A stretch of 64,000 bases of DNA from Nothophaeocryptopus gaeumannii (GCA_031771865.1 JASISA010000009.1:1116001-1180000); one strand, 5' to 3'. Counted from the first letter of the stretch, positions 51,401 to 61,367 are shown. Notes: a model not told the origin generated them from the letters alone. A program made the numbers and translations.

Positions 51401-52122
51401 GCGTCTGTGGGGTTGCGACTGTTATTTTGCTTATCTTCTTCGTTATTCCAACCTGGCAGCGGGGGCTTGTCCCATAAAGTCTCCGTGTCTTCAACGACCA
51501 GCCTGACAGCTTTCGAGTATACGCCTTCATGTTGCACATAGCCTCTCTTGCGCATCTCTTTCCGCATTGTGTCGCTTTGCGTCTCTTTGATATGCGCAGG
51601 ACCGCCATGGCCGTGCCCAGCAACCGCGGCGAATCCCAACTCCAAACTCCTCTCATCTCTTCCGATCAAGACTTCGAAGCCGACCGAGGCAGAATTTGAG
51701 AACAGAATCTGTGAAGCAATCTCGACGATCCACGTCACGGTGCCTTTCTCCTTGCTGCCGTCTTGCTGATAGCTTCTCGTCTTGCCTAAATCTGCGCCTG
51801 TTTCGCGGATATCGTCTGGCACTAAAAGCTTCGTTATCCAGCTGCCACCTGCCTTGACCATCGGCTCATACTCCGGAGTTCCATCTTGCTTCGGATGCTC
51901 GACTTTGTGATGCGGGTTGAAGGACTTGGGATAGGCAGACACGTGCAATGTATAGGGACCATGCACCCATGCCGCGCGTAATGGGATGGCCGAAGAATTC
52001 TTGACCTTCAGATGTAGATGCGATGGTGTCGGCAGTATCCGGTCACTGCTTGGGGTATATGTGAGGGTATATCGGACAACCTCGCCCACTTTGACGCTCC
52101 CGGCCTGGTGAACGAGAAGCAT
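48442..52122 (-). CDS. DUF676 serine esterase/lipase (ROG1 type)
   Basis: A 1226-residue protein of the DUF676 family, to which the yeast lipases Rog1 and Lpl1 belong. The N-terminal domain starts MLLVHQAGSVKVGEVVRYTL and contains HLHLKVKNSSAIPLRAAWVH. The lipase domain follows with the oxyanion segment VHLVILTHGLHSNLGADM, an acidic insert, and the nucleophile elbow SFIGHSLGGLIQTYAVAYI. Then come NFVAMASPMLGL and the catalytic Asp/His region VNDGIVPLRTSCLLFLDW. The long C-terminal part is Ser/Glu-rich and disordered, with a short helical segment DLSWRKVLVRLEPDAHNNII and the conserved NAYGWPVVKHLCDTHF. It likely acts on mono- or phospholipids at lipid droplets or ER. The frame extends to 52272, but the family start is at 52122. 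Confidence 0.88.
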   Translation of the reverse strand: MLLVHQAGSVKVGEVVRYTLTYTPSSDRILPTPSHLHLKVKNSSAIPLRAAWVHGPYTLHVSAYPKSFNPHHKVEHPKQDGTPEYEPMVKAGGSWITKLLVPDDIRETGADLGKTRSYQQDGSKEKGTVTWIVEIASQILFSNSASVGFEVLIGRDERSLELGFAAVAGHGHGGPAHIKETQSDTMRKEMRKRGYVQHEGVYSKAVRLVVEDTETLWDKPPLPGWNNEEDKQNNSRNPTDAPRQEQQQQTGDKSKSKPRKRRKVHLVILTHGLHSNLGADMLFLKESIDATVAQARVDAKKRKQEMRRKKPKTPGQSFADQVNEQRNGEEGTHETATAPLTGGQDDLDNSPDDDDDDEEETIVRGFNGNAVRTENGIQYLGKRLAKYILRFTYPDQPFLPIKKNLTRKLTDTFSSDADKAKRDGKASHHGSTIHTPREAKKAEELPYKFTSISFIGHSLGGLIQTYAVAYIHKHSPTFFQQIKPINFVAMASPMLGLSNENPMYVKFALDFGLVGRTGQDLGLTWRPPTLASKGWNAVMGLGSSNQKDKDPNKTQEDPSAKPLLRILPTGPAHQVLRMFRNRTVYSNVVNDGIVPLRTSCLLFLDWRGLGKVEKARRENGLIGTVAEWGWAELTGANASSVKPNVLAEQRVDSDEEEDEHVKHGQGDAVPLPAEDETAEDNRRSTNRLSFDGDEDSHEMSVSRDSSVGNQPPQEKGMMDTFLGWFRPGTPPKPAQTSKKTAKALRRAQTVYNSAEPSTEDLAADEEERTTTNPTMRPHLHTTPSSRSQRSQHKRPLATRGDSLINTEGGDLVAPPKTSIFESAGDILHPPLPSKQWICDPSTRSRTIFHDRVYHPEDIPPPPTKRSNTRLNLSFSPENKKSGSYSSKDNQVSSNASVKSQETITSNATVTTSSPDTGGMKVEEKIARAYHRDLSWRKVLVRLEPDAHNNIIVRRMFANAYGWPVVKHLCDTHFADTHAATTRDEDEPARERAQPMDAPIDPNHGEEVAGQTDRKVSPRTQSETREARDELKSLNVPQGGIDRLQSSHSSGSLNRNESAVWDDAYFEASDEEDSDAVDERNLVAKILNPNLPPPKKSQQAYHRPPSSHSSASSTSATIPRSPTYTDGHRGLAPISPTSPRFRTAKEVKESTPSKKAAKSTFDSADVEDSPVISDNLVEEPEPIATPASPGSVVADVGLRKSVEEQVSPVKSAKGTVAKKGSESGRVD

Positions 52123-53451
52123 CTTTTGCGCGCGTCGTAGTTGACGTTGCTCGTAGTATGGCCGTTCTGTCTGTTCCCAGAAGGCAAAGTGCGCACAGTC
52201 TCGCTCGTCTCCTTCCTTCTGGCCTCTTTCCGGGAGCTGCAGAAGCTTGAATGTACGCGGTTGAAGCAGCATCCAAGTCTGGAGGAGATAAACACGGCAA
52301 TGGTGATGCTATCGCAGTGGCTTGGCTGGACGGACGATGCGCGATCCGGCGGCCATGATGCTGACTATGCTGCCGAACATTCCGGGAATTGTGAACATGG
52401 CATCACGAGTAGTCATGGAAGACGAGGTGACGTGACGCATTCTTGCACTCTGTATGCGACGAGATGGTCATGCGAGCGCATCCTTCAGAGCCAAGCCAAG
52501 CCAAGCCAATCCGACACCCTTGCAACACCCGACGTCACCAACCTGGAAGCGAGCACGTGGGAGAAAGACTGTTTGGCGACAACTGCCGTACCATGAACAT
52601 TAACGTCAACATCACATCAACATCAACATCAACATCAACATCGAGATACCGACGACATCGGTCTCGCTTCTCTACATGATGTTCTTCCATCCTCACATCT
52701 GGAAAACACGGCCGTTGTAGGAGTGCCAAGCTCCGAAAAGCATCCGGCCAAGATGCCCCATTCCGGGTGCTCGGAATCGATTCAGATCCTTCTCGCACAG
52801 CAGACACGATGACCTTATATAACACTCCGAGGCGGGACGCGACTTCCATCTTGAGCGACCTTTCGTCAAAGAGAGCAAACACATGAAAGTAGAGCCGCCG
52901 TGGCACAGTTGTCATGAACGCCACAAACAACTCTAACGCTCGTCAACTCGGTCACGCCGCTCTCTGCTCCTTCCCAGATAGGGATCTAGGGGTATGTAAC
53001 GGTTTTCCGGACCTCTCAAAATGTCCACAGGGCTGCTCGACCTAACCTGATTAAATTGCCGACTTTCTTCTAGCCGACTTCAACGACGCCTCGTCTTCTG
53101 GCCCACCGCTGCAACGGCCACTACGTACACGTGCGCATCGTCGAAGCGACAACTCCAGCATGACTCCTGGTGTGGTGGAGATGAATTGCCTGTATTGTCT
53201 ACTATGGCTGTGTAGGAGCTGTGCAGGATCTTGGCCCGCTGAATCGCGACTGCTAAGTATATGGTGTTGTTCCTCTCACTATTCCGACAGCACGACCTTT
53301 CCGAAGCTCTGAGACTTGTGCGCTTCTTCTGCAGACATTGTTCTGCGTCCATTCGTTCGACCTTTGTGTCACTCACATTCGTTACTGCTTCAAGTCACCT
53401 GGCTTGCGGCGTCCATTCGTTTCAAAAGTACCCACTTACTCCAGTATTACT
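52123..53451. promoter_or_regulatory. Divergent promoter region between lipase and chitinase
   Basis: About 1.3 kb separates two divergently transcribed genes. It carries two short tandem arrays: AGCCA units near 52490-52510 and CATCAA units near 52608-52642. No gene is supported. Confidence 0.5.
52608..52642. repeat. Hexanucleotide microsatellite (CATCAA)n
   Basis: About six near-perfect copies of CATCAA follow related ACGTCAACAT sequence. It is a simple repeat in the divergent promoter region and probably variable between isolates. Confidence 0.8.
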
Positions 53452-56064
53452 ATGCGTTCTGCCACCTCCTCTTTCGCCCTCGCCTCGGGCGTCATTGGAT
53501 CTGTTTCTGCTCTTGATCCTACCTCCAAGACCAACGTCGTCACTTACTGGGGTCAAGGCGCTGGTCAAGCCAGACTGGTGGAGACATGCAAGAGCGATGC
53601 CATCGATATCATCAATGTCGCCTTCGTCAACCAATTTCCTGGCCAGACCGGCGACGAGTATCCTGGCGACAACTTCGGCAACGCGTGCTGGGGAGACGTC
53701 TACCCCACCTCCAATGGCAGCGACTCGAAATTCTTGAAGACCTGCCCAAACATTGGACCGGATGTGATTGAGTGCCAGCAGACGTACGGCAAGAAGATTT
53801 TCCTTTCCATTGGTGGAGCGTATCCGACCAACTACTACCTCGAGAGCGATGAGGCTGGGATGCAGTTTGCCGACTTCCTCTGGAATGCATTCGGTCCTCA
53901 GCAGGATGATTACGACGGCCCACGCCCTTGGGGTGATGCGGCCGTTGACGGTTTCGACTTTGACATTGAGAGCTTCATGGACCCTGCACCTGCGGATACG
54001 CCAAGCTATCAAAGCAGCAGCTATGTCGCTATGATCAATCACTTGAAAAATGATCTGTTCCCACAGTCTCGAACAGACATGTTCATCTCCGGAGCTCCAC
54101 AGTGCGCCCTTCCTGACCCTCACTACACGGACGTCGTGAGCCACGCTTGGTTTGACTTCCTCTGGATCCAATTCTACAATACTCCACAATGCTCTGCACG
54201 TGCAGGTCTCGACTACATGAAGGGAGACGGTACCGACGACATCTCATACGACCAATGGGTGTCTCAGCGCTCATTGAATCCCGATGTAAAGATGTACCTC
54301 GGTCTGGCTGCTGACACTGGAGCGGCCGAGGCTGCTAGCTACTACATGACGCCAGAGGAGGTCCAACCGCTTGTCCAGCGCTTCTTTGCTGAGCCAGCAT
54401 TTGGAGGTATCATGCTTTGGGAGGCCACCTTCGAGAAGAACAACGTGATTTGCATCAAGGACTACGGCACATGGATGAAGGACATCCTAGTCGCGCACTC
54501 CACTGGAGCTGACTTGGATACTGACACCTCCAGCTGCTCGGATGCTTCAATCTCAACTACCAGCACGACGACCGATACCTCTTCCGATGAACCAACTGAC
54601 ACACCCACTGCTACATCCTCTTGGCCCGCTGAGTCGGACGCTACTCAAACTTCCGACCCAGAGAGCACGTCGACTGACCTGCCACCTGTCTGCCCCGACT
54701 ACTCAGATGAACTCTATATTGACCCCAGCGGCGCTCAGTATGCCGTCGAGTGTGACATCGCATACACTGGAGATGTCATCTCGCAGAGCTCCAAGCGAAA
54801 TCTTCGCTTCCGTTTCGACAAGCGCGACGATGCTCCGGGCCAAGATCAAGACTGCATGGCCAAGTGCAATGCTCTTGATCAGTGCATTGGTATCTCGATC
54901 CAAGATGGCGCCTGCTCATTGTTGAGCTCCATTACTGGCAACTCCACTGTCGAAGGAGCCACTTGTGCTCGCAAGATCCCATCCAATGGCGGCTCAGAGG
55001 GTGGCAGCACGACATCTACCACTGCGCCAGACGACGATACTCCCACGGCTAGACCCTCAACGACCTGGACTGGTACATACACGGCGCCCACAAAAGGTCT
55101 GCCGGGAGGTGGGCCCACAGTGTTCCCAACCACGACCTCTTCTTCCAGCACATCCTGGCCGACCGGCACACGCAGCGCAGGCAATGGATTGTCGGGCTCT
55201 CCATCAGGCAGCAACACTCTCTCATCGTACACGGGCTCATACACTGCAACCTCTACCATCACCGGTACTGCAAGCGACCCTACTTCTTACACTGACCCCA
55301 CCGGCTCAGCCACCTGGCCTCATGGCTCGAATCCTTCGATCTCCTCGACTTACTCTGGCACTTTCTCTTTCCTAACTGCAAGCACCACGCCTTCCGTCAG
55401 CGCTTCTTACCCTCACACATGGACTGGCCCATACGGAGGCTCAAGCTCCACCAGCTGCACCAAGTCGAGGACTTCCACTCCTGTCATCGATCCCTACAAC
55501 AAGCCCACTACGACATCAGCTATACTCGATCCATACAAATCTGCGTCCGCCCCGGCTTACAAGCCAACCACAACTTCTTCGACTATTGTTGAGCCTCACA
55601 AGTACCCATCCGCTCCGGCTTACAAGCCATCAACAACTCTGGACCAATACAAGTCCATCACCGCTCCTGGCTACGGAAAGTCTACTACTCTCTCAACTGT
55701 CATCAAGTCCTCTTCGACTTTGTCCACTAAGAGCCACTCCACCACCAGCACTACCTCAACCTCTACCCAGCCATGGGGCTACGATCTCTCTCCAGCACCC
55801 GAGTCCTATGTCCCCGTCGCTGTGCCATACCATCAGCCACAGTCTCACGGCGGCGAGAAGGGTCACCCAAAGGCGCACGAGCATGGTCATGTACATGAAC
55901 TTGAACATAGCCACGAGCACAGCCATGAGGAGCACAAGGGAGGCAAACATCATGGCAAGGATGGCAAGAAGGGGCATAAGCATGAGAAGGAGCAGAAGGG
56001 AAAGGGAATACATCAGCATCAGCAGAGACCCAAGGGGTATAGTTACCATGTCAAGAGGGCTTAA
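53452..56064 (+). CDS. Secreted GH18 chitinase with apple-like domain and His-rich tail
   Basis: An 870-residue modular protein. A signal peptide (RSATSSFALASGVIGSVSA) precedes a class III-type GH18 domain. Catalytic DGFDFDIE carries the acid Glu at about residue 173; strand motifs VVTYWGQGAG, KKIFLSIGG and the late IMLWEATFEKN are present. After a Ser/Thr/Asp linker comes a Cys-rich PAN/apple-like module at about 414-507 (CDIAYTGDV through DCMAKCNALDQCIGISIQDG). A long Ser/Thr/Pro region follows, with tandem DPYKSASAPAYKPTTTS-type repeats. The last 80 residues are rich in His, Lys, Glu and Gly (HEHGHVHELEHSHEHSHEEH). It should hydrolyse chitin in the wall. There is no GPI signal, so retention may depend on the tail. 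The start at 53452 is preferred over 53338 because it begins the signal peptide. Confidence 0.92.
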   Translation: MRSATSSFALASGVIGSVSALDPTSKTNVVTYWGQGAGQARLVETCKSDAIDIINVAFVNQFPGQTGDEYPGDNFGNACWGDVYPTSNGSDSKFLKTCPNIGPDVIECQQTYGKKIFLSIGGAYPTNYYLESDEAGMQFADFLWNAFGPQQDDYDGPRPWGDAAVDGFDFDIESFMDPAPADTPSYQSSSYVAMINHLKNDLFPQSRTDMFISGAPQCALPDPHYTDVVSHAWFDFLWIQFYNTPQCSARAGLDYMKGDGTDDISYDQWVSQRSLNPDVKMYLGLAADTGAAEAASYYMTPEEVQPLVQRFFAEPAFGGIMLWEATFEKNNVICIKDYGTWMKDILVAHSTGADLDTDTSSCSDASISTTSTTTDTSSDEPTDTPTATSSWPAESDATQTSDPESTSTDLPPVCPDYSDELYIDPSGAQYAVECDIAYTGDVISQSSKRNLRFRFDKRDDAPGQDQDCMAKCNALDQCIGISIQDGACSLLSSITGNSTVEGATCARKIPSNGGSEGGSTTSTTAPDDDTPTARPSTTWTGTYTAPTKGLPGGGPTVFPTTTSSSSTSWPTGTRSAGNGLSGSPSGSNTLSSYTGSYTATSTITGTASDPTSYTDPTGSATWPHGSNPSISSTYSGTFSFLTASTTPSVSASYPHTWTGPYGGSSSTSCTKSRTSTPVIDPYNKPTTTSAILDPYKSASAPAYKPTTTSSTIVEPHKYPSAPAYKPSTTLDQYKSITAPGYGKSTTLSTVIKSSSTLSTKSHSTTSTTSTSTQPWGYDLSPAPESYVPVAVPYHQPQSHGGEKGHPKAHEHGHVHELEHSHEHSHEEHKGGKHHGKDGKKGHKHEKEQKGKGIHQHQQRPKGYSYHVKRA

Positions 56065-56264
56065 GCACGTCACCAGAAGTGCTTGCCAATGATCTTCGTC
56101 AATGGCGTCACTGCGACGATGAGGATCTATATGATGTATGATTTCTGTCTATACTGTATGTATGAATGTTCCTTGATATAGTAAGTAGTGTGTTGTATAT
56201 ACATGTAGACCGCTCCGTCATACATCTTGTAGTCCAAAACAGACCCTTCCAAACCTCTTCTCAT

Positions 56265-57893
56265 TCACGTCCATGCGCATTCCCAGCTCTCGGCCTCATC
56301 AGGTTTCAAGCCTGCCTGTTTGAGCTTACTCTTCATCGGATATGGACAATGTCTCCTCTCCACCTGCACAGTCCCCTTCGCACCACCAACATCGCCCTGA
56401 TATTTCGTCCCTATCAGATCCGCCGGTGCAGTCCCTTTCTCAACCCAATCAACCAGAGCCAGCAACGCGATATGATTAGCGTTCGTCCTTCGGGGATCTA
56501 GTGGCCAACTCTGTCCTACATCCCATGCCCCCGGTCCCCCTGAACAATGATGCATACCCGGGATGTAGAAAAGGCGGTACCATTCTTGCATCTTGGAGAG
56601 TGTGAGGTTCAAGCTCGCTTGCACGCCGGTGAATTGTCGTGAGGAAAGGGCTGACGTGACGGTTTGATCGTTTCGGCCGTGGTAGGCGAGGAGTTTACCT
56701 CCTTTGGCGTGGAAGGCGGAGAGGTTGAAAGAGTTTGTGTTGATTTTGCCGGGGTTTGTGGCGACGGCGAAATCCATATCGGCTGTGGAGAAGTTGAGGG
56801 GTGTCCAGGTTGAAGAGTTGTAGATGGCGCCGCGAAAGTAGTCGATTAGAGTCGTATAACTTAACTCGGGTTGACTGGTTGTGGAATTTATATCATCGCT
56901 GAAAACGCTCGTATCAGATCCTAGTTCGAAAGATGGATAGACGAAATTCCCGACAGAATCGGTTATGGGTTGATACGCGGCGCGGACACTCTCTACTTGA
57001 GGACCAGTGAGGCAGACAGATGAGTTGAGAATACCTGTACCGCAGGCGAGAGGTTCGGGGTCAAAGCGGAACACGGTTGGGTCGTCGATGATTCCATCTT
57101 TGACGCCATCGAGGGGATCGAAGAGCGCGATTTGATGAGCTACAATGGCTGTCCATTGTTCTTGCCGGACGTAAGAGGGGGAGTTGATGTCCGGCCAGCC
57201 GATGCGACGGGCTATTATGCCTTTGGAGGAGACGATGTGTAGCCAGTCTACTCCGGGACTGCCGACGAGGATGCCGTCGAAGTCATTGGGGTAGAGGTGG
57301 GCGGATTGGAAGCCTTGTCGGCCGCCGGTGCTGCAACCCCAATAGTAGTTTTTGTGCGGATGTTGATTGTAGTATTGTTGGATAATATGTTTGCCGACTT
57401 CTGCTTCGACGTGGATTGATCTGTAGCCAAAGTCATTGAGAACTTCTGGCTTGTTGATGAAGAAGTCGAAGCCTTCGCTGCCATTATGACCGCCGTTAGT
57501 ACCGAGTGCTGCGAAGCTTAGGTAGGCGCCATTCTGCATTGTTTCGTAGTCGATGCATCCTCCTATTCCTCCACCTCCGGTTGATAGCGATCTATTGTTC
57601 CAGTTGTCTGGTAACCACGCTTCGAGCTGGACACTGGATGTGCTGGAGGTTGTTACATTGATCACAACTCTGCACAAGTCCGCAGTGATATTGGCAAGTG
57701 CTTGTGGGCCGCCGCATGAATTAACTTGATCGACGAGAGGGAACGAGGTTCCGTTAGCATGCTGCTCGGTTAGAATGACGGTCGTGTTGGGTATGTCGAG
57801 GTTCTGAGCGATTTGATCACAAGGATGTTGTGCGAACGCGCCTTGCACTGATGCGCACAAAGTCGCCAGGAGGTAGAAATTGGTCGACCGCAT
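56265..57893 (-). CDS. Secreted tannase/feruloyl esterase
   Basis: A 542-residue single-exon enzyme of the tannase family. The signal peptide is STNFYLLATLCASVQGAFA. The catalytic Ser lies in YWGCSTGGRQG (Ser188), the Asp in YHGRNDQTV, and the His in GMHHCSGG. Cys residues sit next to Ser and His (C-S and H-C), the pair that forms the family's characteristic disulfide. A calcium-binding lid region includes ALFDPLDGVKDGIIDDP. Such enzymes release ferulic or gallic acid from plant cell walls or tannins outside the cell. The gene is convergent with the chitinase, whose stop is 200 bases away. Whether the substrate is ferulate or gallate ester cannot be told from sequence. Confidence 0.92.
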   Translation of the reverse strand: MRSTNFYLLATLCASVQGAFAQHPCDQIAQNLDIPNTTVILTEQHANGTSFPLVDQVNSCGGPQALANITADLCRVVINVTTSSTSSVQLEAWLPDNWNNRSLSTGGGGIGGCIDYETMQNGAYLSFAALGTNGGHNGSEGFDFFINKPEVLNDFGYRSIHVEAEVGKHIIQQYYNQHPHKNYYWGCSTGGRQGFQSAHLYPNDFDGILVGSPGVDWLHIVSSKGIIARRIGWPDINSPSYVRQEQWTAIVAHQIALFDPLDGVKDGIIDDPTVFRFDPEPLACGTGILNSSVCLTGPQVESVRAAYQPITDSVGNFVYPSFELGSDTSVFSDDINSTTSQPELSYTTLIDYFRGAIYNSSTWTPLNFSTADMDFAVATNPGKINTNSFNLSAFHAKGGKLLAYHGRNDQTVTSALSSRQFTGVQASLNLTLSKMQEWYRLFYIPGMHHCSGGPGAWDVGQSWPLDPRRTNANHIALLALVDWVEKGTAPADLIGTKYQGDVGGAKGTVQVERRHCPYPMKSKLKQAGLKPDEAESWECAWT

Positions 57894-58467
57894 CTTGTAA
57901 TCCTCTTTTTTTTCTTAGAAGAATCTCTTTCCAATGCAGCATACTTATTGAGATGAAGTCGGTCTCTGCCGGCTTCGACATACATCATGCGGATACCCAG
58001 GATCTCCACAATCCTCCGCATTGCCAAAGCCGTGAAGCGGAGTGTTCCTGCAGAGCATGCTCCTGATTCCGGAATTCAAGGTGAAGATCAGCCAGTAGTT
58101 TGGACGCGGAAGTTGAGGGCAGCTTCTGCGAACGTTCGACCGGCTTGCTCGAGGAGGTATGCCGTCGAAGTCATCTCAGCGGCTTTACCTGGGCACCATG
58201 CCGATATTGATGCTGATGGAAGTCGAAAGCGAGGAGGGAAAGCTGAAGCTAGTCTTCGCTCTATTCGTGCCAAGACGTTTCATGCCTGAGGTTGGCGGTC
58301 ATGACTACATCTTTCACATGCCGCAATGATCATGATCACTTCCTCTCTGTACTACAACTGACTCACAGCAAAGCAAAAGCTCCCAGCCAACTACCAGCCC
58401 ACCAAGTACTACCACGTACGCTATCAACTCGCCACTTCACACCGAATCACCCGAACTGACACTCAAA
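57894..58467. promoter_or_regulatory. Divergent intergenic region
   Basis: These 570 bases lie between the feruloyl esterase start (minus) and the deaminase-like gene (plus), so both promoters should be here. A short poly-T run follows the esterase leader near 57907. No gene is seen. Confidence 0.45.
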
Positions 58468-60260
58468 ATGAAGACGGATAACTATTTGTCGCTCTGCATC
58501 GAGCAGGCTGAGAAGTCGCCTCTGCACTACCGCCATGGAGCTATTGTCGTTCGTGGTGGTAAGGTGATTGGTGTAGGTCACAACGACTATCGGTGAGATC
58601 ATACAGATGCGCTTGTAGGGCAGGTCCACACTGACATACAACAGCCCAGGCTTCAACGGCGGCGCGCTCAAGAATGGGCGTATAGCGAACGGCGCCTTCG
58701 ACGGCGAGGCTATTGCCGAGCTGAAGAAAAAGCTGAAGAGTAAGAAGAAGGGCAAGATACAGTTACGGCAGCAGCTGGACCAGCACCAGAAGAAGGGCAA
58801 TGCCACATTCGTTCCCTTCGAGGGCGCCAACTCCGGCGGTGGACACTCGGTCAACCAGCCTTTGTCAATGCATTCGGAGATGATGGCCATCTACTCTGCC
58901 CTCTCGGCCTCTTCGACCCTGTCCTCCACGACCTTCTCCCGCGAAAAACCGTGCTTCAAACTACCGTGTGCGGATGAACGAAAAGCGCGACTACGTCGCG
59001 CCATCCTCATGTCCTACGTCGAGACCGTCTGCCAGCAGAGCGCCGCCACCGCCCAGTGGCAGGTTCAAGAGTGCGGTTTTGAAGCTTCCGCATCTCAACC
59101 AGGTCAGCTTGGAGTCATACAACAACCACAAGGGCAAGGAGTACAACCCCGACAACAAGGCCGCGCAGGCATTGAAGCAGCTGAGTATGGCCTTTCACGA
59201 GGAGCCGGGTATGGGGAAACATCACCATCAGAACCAAAAACACTGGAAAGAGAAGAAGAACGGGAAGAACGGGTATCAGTATCATCAGTACGACCGGTAC
59301 GGACAGACACATGGACACCCACACGAACAGCAATCTGCGTCTAAGCAGCGCAAGAGCTGTTCCCATGCAGACGAATGCAACGTGATACGAGGGTATGATG
59401 CTACGGGCCATGATGACGATGAAACGACGAATACGATGAAAACGGTTTCTATTCCGATTTGTTCTCATCGCAATACCAAGCGAAAGAAGCACTACAAAAG
59501 GGTATGTCACCAGTCTGATTCTCTAAGGCGAGATCGCCACTCTGATTTATGTCAGTCTGGAAAGATGAGGACGGCTCCTCCCGATGCCCAGCAGAGCGGT
59601 ACATCAGATGCCCAGCCGATGCTACTTCCAACAGGACGCAGCGGAGAGCACTCCGTCAGCCTTGCTGAGCGCAAGAAGCATCCTAGATTACGTGGCGCTG
59701 ACCTCTATGTTACGCGTCTGGGCTGGTCAGGCACTGCAGCCAGAAAACCAAGGTCTAAGCCTGCGTCGACTGCCAAGATAAGCCAGCCTTGGTCAGAGCC
59801 TGACCCTGTCACGACTACCGCCGAGGCTCTGGAAGACACGCTCTCATCAAGCACATCCTCTTTGGCCTCTCTCTCCAGCAGCAGTTCTCATTCCGCAACT
59901 GGCTCGCTCCACGATGAACTGGTCAACCGCAAACCAACACCTCGCACATCCTCTATTCCAAATAACACGTCCTACGATTGCTCCTTCGACAAGGTTAAGA
60001 TCCATGCTTCTCGCCCTTGCTATCGCTGCATATCCTTCATGCATCAGGTAGGCATACGGCGTGTGTTCTGGACCAACGATGCCGGGAAGTGGGAAGGCGG
60101 CAAAGTCGCTGAGCTCATCAGTGCTATGGACGCCGGAATGGAGGATGCTGCCAATTCTGGGTCTGGAGGCGGACCGATGGGCAACGGCGTATTCGTGACG
60201 AAGCACGAAGTGCTGATGCTCCGACGTATGATGGGCTCAAGTGGAGGCTCTGAGAAATAG
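58468..60260 (+). CDS. Cytidine/dCMP deaminase-fold protein, one frame break
   Basis: Exon 1 (58468-58592) and exon 2 (from 58645; GTGAGA donor, AACAG acceptor) start MKTDNYLSLCIEQAEKSPLH and carry deaminase strands (GAIVVRGGKVIGVGHNDYRP). The zinc motif H-x-E follows in PLSMHSEMMAIYSAL. The second zinc half, P-C-x-x-C, appears much later in SRPCYRCISFMHQVGIRRVF. Between them is an insert of over 300 residues rich in His, Lys, Gln and Ser. The frame used by the first half reads well to about 59060 (REKPCFKLPC, LMSYVETVCQQSAATAQWQV). The second half is in the next frame from about 59085 (HLNQVSLESYNNHKGKEY). Only a poor 40-base GTTCAA-ACCAG intron would join them, so a frameshift is possible. 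Substrate and activity are unknown. Confidence 0.68.
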
Positions 60261-60860
60261 GTACGTCTTATATCGATTCAGTATCTTTGTTCCTCATGGT
60301 CGCGTTCCACTGCGATTCTTTCTTATCAAGTTTCTGGTTGCCATTGCTCCACAATTTAAGAACATCAGCCACGATGATGTTGGCTTCATGAAACAAGAAG
60401 GCCGGGCTGAAGCAAGCTTTTCGCGCCAAGACTGTCAGCTCAGATAAGATCCGCCGGTATGGTAGTTTCTACTGCCCAATGTCTCTGAGTTATGGTGGGA
60501 AGTGCATGCGCAATTGTAGTTCCAGATTCCATTGAAAAAGGTAGGTATGTCGAGCACGTGTCATTCTCGGGCCAAGCTCGCCGGAGAATACGCCTTTGCA
60601 CGGCCTATAAAGCAATGATCTTGGCATCATCGCCCCCTGGCTCCCTGTCCGGAGAACACGGTATAGCAACAAGGATACCTAAGAGCCGGACCATGTCTGG
60701 CGCGTCATTCAATGAGGCTCATGTTCTTGACTCCCCACTCAACCAGAACTCAGACTTTACATCGACCGAGCAACCAAACCCTCAACCTCAACATCCAACA
60801 TCGAACTCTGAGCACCATTTCGCATACCAAACTGCCAGCGCACACGAACCAAGTTCCAAG
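60261..60860. promoter_or_regulatory. Promoter and leader of the small secreted protein gene
   Basis: No separate gene is seen in these 600 bases. CCTATAAAG near 60604 could be a TATA element for the gene starting at 60861, leaving a leader of about 220 bases. An open frame continues in phase through this leader but has no coding character. Confidence 0.4.
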
Positions 60861-61367
60861 ATGCACTTACAGACCACGCTCTTCGTCTTCACGGCGCTCC
60901 TGGCAGGCTCTGTCCAAGGCTGTCTCTACTTCAACGCCACCCTCGTGCCCAAATATAACCGCCTCACGGTCTTCTCCTGGGACGATACCAATAACAACAA
61001 CGCCTCTAACCCCGAGGACATCAGATGTGAAGGCACGGGCCTCGCTCCCAAGCGCGAAAACTACTGGAGTGTGCCTTGCCACTCGCAGATCCCCAACGCC
61101 AAGTCGGACACAGTCTTCGATGTCTTTCTGGATAAGGACACTGGCCGCTTCCTCGACATCATCTACCGATATTCCAACCCAGGTGCCCAAGGACTGCAGG
61201 AGGGGGCGAACGATCAGCATCCGGATCAGTTCTACTTCAACTTTAGGGTGGGGAGTGTGGATGGGCTGTTCTTTAAGTCCAGGGAGTTCTGTGCGCAGTA
61301 TGATCTCTTTAGGTTGATTAAGCCGGATGCGCTGAAGAATCCGTGCGATTCGTTGGATTCTTGCTAA
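60861..61367 (+). CDS. Small secreted Cys protein, effector candidate
   Basis: A 168-residue protein with a strong signal peptide (HLQTTLFVFTALLAGSVQG). The mature part holds six Cys (CLYFNA, IRCEG, VPCHS, REFCAQ, NPCDSLDSC), consistent with three disulfides and one Cys as the last residue. Other traits are NNNNASNPEDI with glycosylation sites, YWSVPCHSQIPNAKSDTVFD, and DKDTGRFLDIIYRYS. No lysine-rich or repeat region is present. I recognise no family. Small size, secretion and paired Cys are typical of apoplastic effectors, but also of other extracellular proteins. The start at 60861 begins exactly at the signal peptide. Confidence 0.75.
   Translation: MHLQTTLFVFTALLAGSVQGCLYFNATLVPKYNRLTVFSWDDTNNNNASNPEDIRCEGTGLAPKRENYWSVPCHSQIPNAKSDTVFDVFLDKDTGRFLDIIYRYSNPGAQGLQEGANDQHPDQFYFNFRVGSVDGLFFKSREFCAQYDLFRLIKPDALKNPCDSLDSC

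Noticed and set aside
49783..51541. Hydrophobic plus-strand frames inside the DUF676 lipase
   Set aside because: Leu/Ser-rich runs arise from the complement of Glu/Asp/Lys codons in the disordered regions.
52489..52510. AGCCA tandem array as a functional operator
   Set aside because: It is a short simple repeat with no evidence beyond composition.
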